This document shows, piece after piece, positions 34,193-44,826 of a stretch of 64,000 nucleotides of DNA. The translations under genes were made by a program, and so were the position numbers. Numbering within the stretch: the first letter of the stretch is position 1; every line of letters begins with the position of its first letter. This DNA is from Chara braunii (lineage: Eukaryota; Streptophyta; Charophyceae; Charales; Characeae): the NCBI GenBank assembly GCA_003427395.1, contig BFEA01000242.1, forward strand, positions 302,845 to 366,844. Direction: 5' to 3'. The notes under the pieces were generated by a model that saw only the letters and a program-made list of their open reading frames with translations, did no database searches and had not been told where the DNA came from.

Positions 34193-36079
34193 ATGAGTGA
34201 TGCAAGCAGTAGTGAGGAGGAACAAGTAGTGGAACCTCTTAGAGTTACATGTAGAACTGCTCTCAATCGACCGATCATTGTCCAGGAGTTGGGCCCAGGA
34301 GAGGAAAGGAGGCTGCAGAGGAAAGCCAGGGAGAGGGACGCATATCAGAGGTCTAGTGCAGCAGCAGCCAGCTTAGAGGCCGCAATGGCTACCGCCTCCA
34401 TGTCACAAGCCTCGTCCCAAGCCTCTTCGTCAGGGGTTAGTCAAAGTGTTTCTCAGGTTTCCGATAGGTAGACTGTCCGCCTCCATGTCCCAAGCCTCGT
34501 CCCAAGCCTCTTCATCAAAGGCTAGTCAAAGTGTTTCTCAGGTTTCCGATAGTCAGATTGTTGGCTTGCAAGTCAGCCAGCAGACTCAACTCACGACAAA
34601 GGATTATGAGATTCTCCAAGCAGAAGCTCTTCATAATGAGTGGCAGCAGCAGTTGAGAGATACAGCAGAGAGAAGACAGAGAGAGAATGAGAAAAGATAG
34701 ACTAGGAGCCAGAAGGCATAAGCTCGAAAAACTAGAAGCACTAGACGAGTCAACATTGGACCCTGCTATGCAAGCGCTGCGTCGCTCGCTCGTTTGTGTG
34801 GCAGAAACGCAGGTTGTCGAGCAGGAAGTGCTGGCTGAACTAGTGGCCGGCAAGAACCGAATTCTGGCTGCAATGCAGGCTCCTCGCCCAGTAATCAGGC
34901 ATCCTCAATATTTTGTAGCTTCCCCATCGATTACGGGTCCCTTAGTGACACCATCGCCGGTAGCACCTTCCTTCTCTCCTATATTTCGCATGCCTCCTTC
35001 ATGTGGTATGGCATCAGTTAGTGGTCCGGTTCTCAATACTTCTCCCTTACCATCGAGGACGGTGGCAGCTACAACCACAATGTCAGGACAGGCTCAGGTT
35101 AGCATCCAGCAACCTGTCTCAATGGCTATGCAGCCACAACAGCAATCCCTTGGGTCAATCCAGCCTATGCAGTGGATGCCCAAGATTCCCTTGCTGAGTC
35201 CTAAACCTTTTTCTGGCGACAGGAAAAAGGATGAGGACCTGGACACTTGGGTGAGGATTGTGCCCACCTATGTGAGGCACAAGCTCACGAGACCAGAGCA
35301 GAAAGTTATAGTCGCTGCCTCCTTTTTAGAAGGATTTGCAGCTTGAAGGTTAAATGGTCTAGTGCAGCAACAGGGCTATGCTCAGAACTTCGATGCCTGG
35401 GCCAAGGCCTAAACATTGGAGGACTTCGTGCACACTTTGTACAATAGGTGGCATGACCCTCAAGGGGCTTAGAAGGCCACTGCCTCAATCAACAGTCTCG
35501 GTTCCAAACGGTACCGGACTGTGCGGGAAGTCAAAGACGCCGTAGAACGACTGATCGTAGTACCTGGTGTGCGCTATGACCCACAGGTACGCCTCACAGC
35601 TTATTTGCAATATCTGCCCACAAACGTCAAAAATAAACTGGAGGACGAGGCCAACATCAACATCCATAACTTCACTTCTTTCAACAAGAAAGCCTTGGAC
35701 ATAGAGGCTAAGCTTGGGTCCGCTCATCAAGGATAGGCAGATGGTAGGAAGAAGAAACTTCCCCAAGAACAGAGGAAGAAGGGCAATCTCATGTTCGTCG
35801 ACCGGGATGGTCAGGCGACAAAGATTGATGACTTTCCTGACTATGGGGAAGACACAGAGCAGGATGTGGCTAATGAGACTTCGAACGGGGGAGTCGTAGC
35901 TCCAATCAAGGATGACTAGGGGCACCGAGAAGCAAAAGGTAGGCCAATCCAAGGGTTAGGGCGACCAAGGAACACCCACATGGGTGAAACTTGGTTAAGA
36001 CTACGAGGTATGGAGGGACCGAGTTGCTAGGGGTACTTGTCTGAACAGTGGCAACTATGGCCACACATCCAGGACATGC
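34193..36079 (+). pseudogene. B2 gag and nucleocapsid, frameshifted
   Basis: The start (34,193) has an acidic head, then RTALNRPIIVQELGPGEER. An 85-bp tandem duplication (34,392-34,561) of a Ser/Gln-rich stretch shifts the frame and creates a stop. The gag core follows at 34,687-35,346 with LLSPKPFSGDRKKDEDL and AASFLEGFAA, then a TGA. It resumes at 35,521-35,736. The zinc knuckle at 36,038-36,079 reads CLNSGNYGHTSRTC, the second Cys of CCHC being Ser. Non-functional. Confidence 0.75.
34392..34561 (+). repeat. 85-bp tandem duplication in B2 gag
   Basis: Two near-identical 85-bp copies (from 34,392 and 34,477) each encode SMSQASSQASSS and SQSVSQVSD, in different frames. Because 85 is not a multiple of three, the second copy and what follows are read one frame later. 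Confidence 0.9.
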
Positions 36080-36301
36080 CGAGGCAAAAGGTCACCACGA
36101 AGGTAGCCTCTCCAATAGTGGTGGGCTTATCTTCAAACCCTGGTGGTGCTTCCGTGAGCATTTCGCAAGGAAACACCTCGGGCCAGTAGGAGTGTTAGCC
36201 GCTCTTACTCATGCTAAAATGGCAATGTTGCCTTCGCGACTTCAGGCGTTGGCCAAGGCTTGTGACCCATCCATCGCCCCACAACACATTCAAACCCACC
36301 G

Positions 36302-36904
36302 ATGCTCTGTTCGAGAGATGTGTCTGAGTCCCTAGATGAGTTACCGTCTGAGTGGTCAGGAAAGGACCCCAGAGACTCTTGGGCGATGATTAGCAAAGGT
36401 CCTAGGGGTGAACATTTCATCGTAGAGGTTGATGTAGGTGACCGCAAAGTGGATGCCTTCGTAGACATAGGCTCTACACGAAACTTCATTAGTTGTGCTT
36501 GTGTGGATAGGCTGCGCTTCGTGGACCAAGTGCAACGTTTGATCAGATCTGTAGCATCTACGCTAGCCAACAAGCACGTAATGGTTGTCCAAGACTATGT
36601 CAAGGACGTAGTCTGCACCTTCTCCTATGGAGGAGGGGAACTGAGACATTAGATCTCATTCCTGGTCAGTGACGAACTACCATTCGATATGTTGTCTGGC
36701 ATGTACTACCTCGAGGTTGCTCAACCTCGATTTGATTGGGATACAAAGGTGATGATTCACAAGTTGCCTAATGGTAGGACCGTTAGACTGCAAAAGTTCA
36801 AAGCTAGCAGTCTAGTGGAAAACTACGGTTGCATTCGTGCGTCCTCTTTCTGTAACAACTATAAGCAGAATCGTGAGGAGGGCATGTACCTAGTCTATCT
36901 CTGA
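36302..36904 (+). pseudogene. B2 protease
   Basis: A single retropepsin domain with AFVDIGSTRNFISCACVDRL keeps the active-site Asp but has Ile in place of the following Ser or Thr, as in B1. A TAG at 36,650 (after SYGGGELRH) interrupts the frame. It continues in the same frame with ISFLVSDELPFDMLSGMYYLEVAQP to 36,904. It is the single-copy reference for judging the duplicated protease of B1. Confidence 0.8.
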
Positions 36905-36984
36905 GAAAGGGGAGGCCGTAAAATCACCCCCCAAAGATAGAAGCAGTCGATGCTCAGTATTCATACCTCTTTGAGCCCAATGGT

Positions 36985-37690
36985 GTGGTGGAAAGGGAGG
37001 TTGTCCATGCGATAGAAGTCGTCCTTGGTAGCAAAATACCTAGAGGATGGATCTATAGGATGTCTCTAGCAGAGGTGCATGAGTTCCGCCACCAGCTTAA
37101 AAAGCTCATAGAGAAGGGATGGATTCGGCCTACTACCTCTGCTTATGGTGCACCAGTTCTATTCGTTCCTAAGAAGGGAGGTGCACTGAGGATGTGCATT
37201 GACTATAGGGGCCTCAATGCCATCACCAGAACGTGGAGTCCCTACCCCACATCAACAACCTCTTGGATAGAGTGCAGGGATGTCGGTGTCTGGATATCAT
37301 CAAATTGCCATTAGACCTAAGGACCAGCACAAAACTGCTTTCCAGACTGTACGAGTTTGTGGTGATGCCCTTTGGCCTATGCAATGCACCTGAGGCATTC
37401 CAACACGTGATGAATAGAATCTTTCATGATTACTTAGACAAGTTATCGTCGTGTACCTCGACGATATCCTTATCTTTAGTAAGGTTGTAGAGGAGCACGC
37501 TGAGCACTTGAAAACAATGCTAGGTCTCCTAAGGCAACACTAGTACAAGGTCAACTTGGAGAAATGCGAGTTTGTTCCCACCAAGATCTTGTACTTGGGT
37601 CATGAAATTTCTGCAGATGGGTTGAGGCCGCACGATGCCAAAGTGGCCAGCATACGTGACTGGCCCAGACCTTTTTACTGAGGTCCGATC
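36985..37690 (+). pseudogene. B2 reverse transcriptase
   Basis: The start has IEKGWIRPTTSAYGAPVLFV and [14 protein letters not shown]. Small deletions near 37,230 and 37,290-37,350 shift the frame. The palm continues with [18 protein letters not shown] (from about 37,349), and the catalytic [12 protein letters not shown] is intact at the DNA level around 37,446-37,485, in a frame different from the preceding part. A TAG at 37,542 follows. The thumb (CEFVPTKILYLGHEISADG) is recognisable to 37,690. Non-functional through frameshifts. Confidence 0.85.
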
Positions 37691-38168
37691 ATTTTTGGGG
37701 ACGGGCTACTATCGGCCGTTTGTCAAAAACTGCAGTACTATAGCTTCCCCATTAACAAATCTAACTCGCCTTGACATCCCTTGGGAGTGGACCGAAGAGT
37801 GTAAAGCAAGCTTCAAGAAATTGAAGTGTGCTTTGACACACTATGAAGTCCTCAAACTTTCAGATCCTCAACAGCCCTTTGTAGTGACCACATACGCCAG
37901 CCAATATGGCATAGGCGCGGTCCTTGCGCAAAATGAGGGGAAAAAGTTGGGGCCCATCGAGTATATGAGCATGAAGATGCCATCTCAAAAGTTAGCGAAT
38001 TCCACATATGAGTGTAAGCTCTATGCCCTCCATAGAGCGCTGGTCCATCGGAGACACTATCTCCTAGGCAGATTCTTCTACTTGAGATCTGACCATGAGA
38101 CTTTGCGCCGAATCAAGACTCAACTTGTACTCTCTGATGCACTTAAAAGATGAATTCATGTAATAGAC
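37691..38168 (+). pseudogene. B2 connection domain and RNase H
   Basis: The frame 37,635-38,153 carries WEWTEECKASFKKLKCALTH and then RNase H, TTYASQYGIGAVLAQ, where the first catalytic Asp of TDAS is Tyr. It continues with SMKMPSQKLANSTYECKLYAL and FFYLRSDHETLRRI, including the later Asp. A TGA at 38,151 separates it from the linker. RNase H would degrade the RNA strand during reverse transcription; the Asp-to-Tyr change should abolish this. Confidence 0.85.
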
Positions 38169-39272
38169 ATGTATGACTATCAGCTTGACCCAATAAAGGG
38201 AGAGTATAACAAGGTAGATGATGCACTATCTCGAAGGGCAGATTATCTAGGCGCACTAATAACTGAGTTTGGTATATCCGATGATATAACTCGATCCTTG
38301 GTGGAAGCCTATCAAGAGGACGCAGTTATGTCAAAAATCATCCATAAGCCGAAAGACAAAGTAACTTCTGACGAGTTTACGGTGGTCAATGGCTTGCTGT
38401 ACCTTGAGAAGGCTGAGAATCAAAGACTATGTGTACATGATAGAGAGTCTTTACGTAGTTTGTTTCTAGGAGAATGTCATGATGCAACTGGTCATTTCGG
38501 CTAAAAGAAAACATCAGCTAACCTAGTGTAGACATTATGGTGGACCTCTATGATGCAAGGTGCTAAGAGGTACGTTGAAACCTGCCAGGTTTGTCGACGC
38601 GACAAACCCAAGACTCAGGCTCCGCTTGGGCTTATCAAGCCCTTGCGGATTCCTGAAGGTCCAAGTCGAAGTGTGTCCATGGACTTCATGGATACCCTTG
38701 TGACCAGCAGGATTGGAAAGAGACACATCTTCATTATAGTGGACCGATTTTCCAAGTATGCAAGACAGATTGCTATGCCAAAGACTGCTAAAACTGACTT
38801 CGTCATTAGAATGTTTATGGATAACTGGGTGCGGGACTTTGGTTTGCCCAAGTCTATTGTCAGCGGTAGGGATGTCCGCTTTACAAGTGAACTATGGCAA
38901 AACACTGCCCAACAGATGGGAACCAAACTGCAGATGACATCAAGGAATCACCCTTAGTCAAACGGGCAGCCGAAACCGATGAACCGAGTAATGCAGCACC
39001 TACCAATGTATTACATCAACCCAAGTCAGGATGACTGGGACGAGAGATTGCCTCTCGTCGCCAGCCTGTATAACAACACTATGCACAACACTACTGGCAA
39101 GACTCCCAACCAAGTACATCTTGGTTGGAAGCCCAAATCCACCCTTGATTTCCTACTGCCTGAGAACCAAGCAACTGCAGCACCTGGCAGCATAGAATTT
39201 GTTGTCAAGTACGAACAGATGCTACAGCAGACCGTTGAACACATTAGGAAGTCTCAGGATGATTGCATTTGA
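38169..39272 (+). pseudogene. B2 integrase
   Basis: The linker (YQLDPIKGEYNKVDDALSRRADYL) leads to the zinc-binding HHCC region: HDATGHFG, a stop at 38,502, then CQVCRRDKPKTQ. The DDE core has SVSMDFMDTLVTSRIGKRHI with the first Asp. The second site reads IVSGRDVRF, with Gly in place of the catalytic Asp. A TAG follows at 38,955. The C-terminal part (38,979-39,272) includes LHLGWKPKSTLDFLLPENQ-like sequence. It would insert element DNA into chromosomes; this copy is dead. Confidence 0.8.
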
Positions 39273-39800
39273 GAACAAACACAGACGGCCTTCTAACTTT
39301 CAGGTAGGAGACAAAGTCTGGGTAAAGTCATTTGAACTGGGACAGGAATTGGGAATATCCAAAAAACTAATGCCACAATATTCCGATCCCTGGGAGGTCC
39401 TAGCGTAGTCGAAAACCAGATAGATGGACCTTCCTATGTAATTCGCATCCCACCTCACCTCCACACACACCCAGTCTTTCACGCCTCAAAGTTGGCAACT
39501 TTCGCATAGACTGCACAATTTCCCTCCAGATCAATGCGGCCCCCAAACATGCATGATGAAGTCGACATCGACGAAATTGTAGAGCATCGGGTGATGCTAG
39601 TACCTAAGCCTCTCGACAAAGGCCGTCCTCCAAAGCCAAGGATGCAGTATCGTGTCAGATTCCAATATCGTGTCAGATTCAAACACCATATTGATCCCAA
39701 TGAACATTGGTGGTTCACTAGAGAACAACTCCAACGGACAGCGCCCAAAGTGATTGCAGGCTACAAAAGAGAACTCAAGGGAAAGTTGCTTACAGATTAG
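39273..39800 (+). pseudogene. B2 integrase C-terminus and chromodomain
   Basis: HRRPSNFQVGDKVWVKSF (39,283 onward) starts the C-terminal region. After a frame change, 39,534-39,800 encodes EVDIDEIVEHRVMLVPKP and the chromodomain-like YRVRFKHHIDPNEHWWFTRE. An 18-bp tandem duplication (39,645-39,680) doubles YRVRFQ. A chromodomain directs integration toward particular chromatin in chromoviruses. The last frame ends at 39,798 near a purine-rich run (39,823-39,840) that may be the polypurine tract. Confidence 0.75.
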
Positions 39801-39867
39801 AAGACTTCTCAGAGAACTATCGAAGCGAAGGAGAAGGGAATACGAGGATTTGGCTCCTCAGTAGGCA

Positions 39868-40835
39868 TGAGGGGCCCCTGATACAGATGTGCCCACCCTA
39901 AGTGAAGGAGGGCCTAACAAATCACGAGAGGCCCAACGCTGTCAATTTCGTATTCGTTATCAAGGCAGTTGTGTTGCCTCAATTGGTTGAGGGAACCCAG
40001 ACCCGAGCAGCAAACACTCCCACGGCCTTCTATCTAAAATGCAAGCCCTGGGCAGGAATTCCAGCAACATACACAGACAGTTTCGTAGCCTAACTGAACG
40101 AGGCCCAGTAGCTGCAGGAGAGGCACAACCTCCTGGGGCCTACCGGAAGCTTTTGGGCACAGGCCCAGCCTAGCCAGGCCGTCGGGGCAGGCAGACTCTT
40201 TTCATATAGGAAAGACCACGCTGCCTGGAGGAGCATTCAAACACTTGCAAGCTAGCGGCAACACTGCTCGAGCGGAGTCTCACAGGCTGCCGCTTGCGCT
40301 AAGGCAAGGTGCTGCAGAAGTGCGGTCATGTACAAGAAAGGGCGTCGCTGAGGGCAACGCCATAGCCCAGGCCCCATAGTTGGCTGAGGTTTGGATGTAC
40401 AGCAAGGCGCAGGGGTTGTCTTCGGGTGTACTGAGGGAAGGCGTGCGTGAAAGTCGAGGGAGAGAAAGAAGGATGATGATGATGATGATGATGCGAGGGC
40501 ATATACCTGATATTAGCGATGGTCTGCATTGGTCGACATCTTCAAGTACTTCGTTGGCTGTTGACGTCCACAGTTGCATTGTCAACTAGTAGACAAATAG
40601 TAGTTGTGTAGGGAGTAGGTTGGGCGCCGAGCGCCAAGTGGGGAGAAGGGCCTGGATACTTACGTTGGTGATGGCCAAAGCAAGGTCTCATTGACATTCG
40701 GTTTTCAGTGTTACAATTCTCGATTGATGTCATATTGGTGCAATGCTGCTTTTTGGACATTGTGAAACTCTCTGGGTCTCGATGTGATTGTGCAATCTGG
40801 ATTTTGTTATCTCGCTATTGCTCATTTTCCTTGCA
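39868..40835 (+). repeat. 3' LTR of element B
   Basis: It starts TGAGGGGCCCC and ends CTCATTTTCCTTGCA. It shares ordered blocks with the 5' LTR (GTGCCCACCCTAA at 39,889, CACGAGAGGCCC at 39,922, CATATAGGAA at 40,203, GTAGGTTGGGCGC at 40,615) but most positions differ. A (GAT)n run at 40,472-40,493 is absent from the 5' LTR. Flanking 5-mers do not match those of the 5' LTR. Confidence 0.75.
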
Positions 40836-40914
40836 AAACAAAAGAAAAGGCAAAAAAAAGGAACTACTCTCCTTACTAGTTTGTGCAGGTGTCCCATTCA
40901 CACACTCGTCTGGC

Positions 40915-41915
40915 TAGCAAAGGCATTGTTGCATCTTCCTTAGCTGAAGAGAGAAGCCACAAGTCGATAAAAGTTGGAAGAAGGGTTTGGGGGTTAGAAT
41001 AACCTTTGTGTCTAATAGAGGGGCCACGATCGATACGATGATGCATGGATGATGACAGAGAAGACAGAAGGCAGAAAACCAGATGATGGAAAATGCACCT
41101 TATCATGACAGCTGACTTTCAGAGGCCATGCCCTGAAAACATTCAAGACAAGTGACATCGCCATCCATCGCACGGGGAAGGGACGCGAGAAGGTCTGCGA
41201 CTAGCAAGCATGCAGACCATGTTGTCCTTGAGGGGAACCCAGGCATGTTATGTGTGGGTGCAAAGGACTTTCACAATGAGGGAGAGGTAGGAGAGTGATC
41301 TTATGAAAGGGCGTGAGCAAGGATCGATACGATGATGCATGGATGATGACAGAGAAGACCAAAGGCAAAAAACCAGATGCATAACACACCTTATCGTCAC
41401 AGATGGATGGCATAGACCATGACCTGAAAACATTCAGGACTAGTGACATCGTCGTCCATCGCAGGGGGAAGGGACGCGAGAAGGTGGTCTACAACTCGCA
41501 AGCATATAGATATGTCGTCCTTGACGGGAAACCAGGCATGTTATGTGTGGGTGCAGAGCGCTTTCACGATAAGGGAAAGGTAGGACAGTGACCTTATGAA
41601 AGGGCATGAGGAAGGATCCATACATTGATGCATGGATGATGACAGGGAAGACCAAGGCAAAAAACCAGATCCAAAAGGCACCTTATGATCACAGTTGGCT
41701 GGCATAGACCATGCCCTTAAAAACATTCAGGATGGTGACATCACCATCTATCATAGGGGGAAGGGACGTGAGAAGTAGACCTGGGACTAGCAAGCATACA
41801 AATCGTGTCGTCCTTGAGGGGGAACCAAGCATGTTATGTGTGGGTGCAGAGGGCTTTCACGATCAAGGAAAGGTAGGAGAGTGATCTTATGAAAGGGCTT
41901 GAGCAAGAAAGAATC
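40915..41915 (+). repeat. Tandem array of a ~293-bp dispersed repeat, about three copies
   Basis: Copies start at about 41,030, 41,324 and 41,616, each at a GATACGATGATGCATGG-like block, giving a period of 292-294 bp. A partial leader begins at 40,915. It is the direct-orientation counterpart of the inverted single copy at 25,230-25,650. Frames inside are short and shared by all copies; I see no protein family. Confidence 0.85.
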
Positions 41916-42802
41916 GTATTCACCTGCATCGTAAAAGAGTTAAGTAGATAATGTTACTAGATGAAATATTTTTTTTGAGGCAGTTGGCATGGTACGATAC
42001 CTTTCTTTCTTATGAAAGGGCGAGCAAGAAAGCATTGTCTTCACCTGCACCGTAAAAGAGGTAAGTGACTGTATTACTGGATGAAATTCTTGTTCGAGGC
42101 AGCTGGCATGATACAATACCTTTCTTTCTTCTGTACAACGAGCTACGTGCTGGAGCGAGCATATGAGCAGCTGATGGTGGAGAGTCAACAACTGTCTACC
42201 CTAACTTCAATATCAATCCCAACTTCTATATGCACTCTAATCTGAATATCCGCTCTTCTTCTCCAGGCGCAATTCCTACATCCTGCCCTGTTGTATTTTC
42301 ACCACTACCATTGTGTTGTCCCCTTGTTGTTGCGCCTTCCCCCCTACCGGACTCCTTTCCAGTACAAGTTATTTGTCTCTCCCCTTTGATTGGTCCATTT
42401 GCTCCATATGTTCTCTCGCCCCCCTCCCCCATCGTCTACTGTTGCGCTTAGGACCGTCTTGGACATTGTCATCCATCATCGCTTTTACCATCACCCATAT
42501 CATATTCGTTGTCATCAACATCATTATCATCATCGGCATCATCATCATCAAGCACCGTCGTCCACATATCATTTTCCTTGCAACATATCTTACGAGTTCC
42601 AGTATTCGGAGGAGTGTCTCCTCTGCAAATGGTCACCATAAATCCTCTCGCACGTGCTCCTTGTCCAGTTCCGAGTGTATTTGTTGGTGAGAGGAATGGT
42701 TTCTCTTTTGTCAGGACGTGGTCGAAACAGACCATCGCTGACTCTATAACAATTCGTGTGTCGAAACGGGACCAATCATCGACGTACGATGCCCTAATCT
42801 AT
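41916..42802. other. Intergenic sequence, no gene recognised
   Basis: A ~100-bp direct duplication lies at its start (blocks around 41,925 and 42,045 share TTCACCTGCA and CGTAAAAGAG, then GGATGAAAT-like sequence). A CAT-rich run occupies 42,460-42,560. No domain motif was found in any frame. Confidence 0.4.
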
Positions 42803-42905
42803 ATATAAGCAAATATGTCCATACTTGTGTGCATTATTGCTTTGGTAACATGAGAGGACAACACAAAGTATATTGCCCTTCCCCCACTATGTATATAAGT
42901 GTTAC
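42803..42905 (+). repeat. ~100-bp direct repeat, left copy
   Basis: It shares TGAGAGGACAACACAAAGTA, TATTGCCCTTC and flanking sequence with 44,196-44,293 in the same orientation, 1.39 kb apart. The pair could be terminal repeats of a small degenerate element or two copies of a short interspersed repeat. Confidence 0.7.
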
Positions 42906-44195
42906 GATCCTAATCATTTGCGAAGTGCAAAATCACGGGGATACCACCCAATTGCGAAAGAAATGAAAGCACTTGCAAAGAGATACCAAAACAAAAGAGA
43001 AGAAGAAGAAGAAGAAGAAGAAGAAGAAGAAGAAGAAGATGTACACCAGCAAGACCAATGACAAATCCCCCTTCTCTCTCCACCTTCCTCCTCCTCGTCT
43101 TCGCTAATCTTATTCTTCTCCCAACTAATAATAATAACAATGAGTGGTTGAACTAGAATCAATATCCGAAGTTCCCTCTTACTGCCAACACAACAACAGG
43201 TCCACGATAGCCATGGCTTCCCCCTTCACGTTCCTCTCACGTGCCAAGGCTATGGCAAACTACTAAGGTCTCTGCCCTCCTGTGCAAAAGACAACTCAAA
43301 GCTTCTACGGTCGCTGCTCTTCAAGCCGCCACGCCTGACTCAGCCTCAAAGCTTCCTTGGTGCGGCACTACCCCAACTGGAGCCTACCTGATGGAGGGCC
43401 TGACAAGTTGATGAAGATGGCATCCACCAGAGCGAGGTAGGTACCTCGCCATTCTCCTCCTTGACCCCGTTCTTCCTCCTCCTCAAGTTGGGCTTCTTGC
43501 CATAGCCAGGCTGAGCGCCCAGCTCCTCGTCGTCCTCCCAAGCAGCGCTCTGTGTACCGCGCTCGCTCAAGCAATATGTCGCCCAACCTTACACACCGCA
43601 AATGAGGAGCTACTCGCTCCTGCTGGAGATATAGCGCCCTACTTGCCTCTTGGGCGGTGACTTCCAGGCTGCACGGCCTCCAAGCAACCGGTACCTCCTC
43701 CCTTTCCGAGGGAAACGTCATTGCAGGCTCTGATATCGTTCGTACAAGCCCGAGACTGAGGCTACTTGGACTGGTAGCCGCCTACCTCTAGCCTACCGCT
43801 ACTGGGCCTCTAAAAATGCCGAGTTTTTTTTCTTCATCTGCTCGGCCTCGAGTACCTGACACAACTCCTACTAGAGTGGTACCGGCCTACCTGTTACTTG
43901 AGTGCTTTCACCGCTGTCCTACGTGTCGCAGCCCTACCCTTGCTACTTGAGTGTTTTTCCCCGCTGCAACCCTCAAAAGTTACGGCCACAGGAGATTACC
44001 GACCTTGCAGCGCCTCCAAGCAAACAAGAACCCTTGCGGGTCACACACACTCACGCCGACAAGCACTCAATCAGGCACGCACACACACGGAACAGAAAAC
44101 TCAGCAGAATGCAGGAATCTCAGCAAGGCATACATTCCAACGACACAACCCAAAAATCAGCCGTGTGTTCTCAATTTGTGTTTTGCCGGGTCATT
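42906..44195. other. Sequence between the two ~100-bp direct repeats
   Basis: It contains a (GAA)n microsatellite at 42,998-43,039 and degenerate CTACTTGAGTG-type repeats at 43,880-43,960. GCTCTGATATC at 43,731 resembles a reversed primer-binding site but has no LTR beside it. No gene recognised. Confidence 0.4.
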
Positions 44196-44293
44196 ACATA
44201 AGTAAATGTCCACAATTGTGTATTGTTGCTATGGTAACATGAGAGGACAACACAAAGTATATTGCCCTTCACCCTACTATGTATACAAAGTAT
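44196..44293 (+). repeat. ~100-bp direct repeat, right copy
   Basis: Partner of 42,803-42,905, with several substitutions and small indels. Confidence 0.7.
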
Positions 44294-44723
44294 TACAAAC
44301 ATTGCGATAATGTATATAAAGGTGATATTTGGTTTGTCCATCTATGGGTATATTGCTAACAAGACCTTGTAGGGAGAGAGTAACTACGCAAAAGAGCAAC
44401 AACGAGAAGGGAGAGAGTAGCAACGACAAGGGAACTGCTCATTTGTACAATCAATATGCAAATAACGCATTGTAGATGTCCACAACACTACGGAGGGCCA
44501 CTTTAAAGTGCAAATCAAGGAAGGATTCAAGCTCATCGTGAAAGTGGATTATTGGGAATGACTATCCCTTGGTTAAACCCCGATCATGGGCATCACTCAA
44601 CTATTCACAACATGCACAAAAGATTAAAAATATGGCAATGTATGTTCCCATTTCTAGCGAAAGATTCATTCTCATTCCGCTCATTTGGCGAGTATTGGAG
44701 CTAGGCATTTTGTCTGTGATACG

Positions 44724-44826
44724 CACCGGAATGGAACACCACTGAACGTGGGATTTTTTTGGTGGGCAATTGCCCACCGGAATGGAATACCACTGAACGT
44801 GGGATTTTTTTGGTGGGCAATTGCCA
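44724..44826. repeat. 51-bp tandem duplication with an 18-bp palindrome
   Basis: CACCGGAATGGAA occurs at 44,724 and again at 44,775, followed both times by CACTGAACGTGGGATTTTTT. The junction region holds the perfect palindrome GGTGGGCAATTGCCCACC (44,761-44,778). The second copy ends in an incomplete palindrome. Confidence 0.9.

Larger units (their letters stand above)
27081..40835 (+). mobile_element. Composite Ty3/gypsy element B: LTR, internal region B1, internal region B2, LTR
   Basis: One LTR pair encloses two successive gag-pol regions of the same lineage: B1 (29,388-34,110) and B2 (34,193-39,800). Only about 80 bp separate the truncated chromodomain of B1 from the gag start of B2, far too little for an LTR of about 1 kb. 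The outer LTRs are homologous but strongly diverged, and no target-site duplication is visible. This is best explained by recombination between two neighbouring or nested elements that removed the inner LTRs. Both parts are riddled with stops and frameshifts. Confidence 0.85.

Noticed and set aside
42869-43162. Glu-rich or Ser-rich small proteins around a (GAA)n run
   Set aside because: The frames are translations of a microsatellite with no conserved flanks.
43727-43745. GCTCTGATATCGT, like a reversed tRNA-Met primer-binding site
   Set aside because: Two mismatches at the critical end and no LTR pair placed correctly around it.
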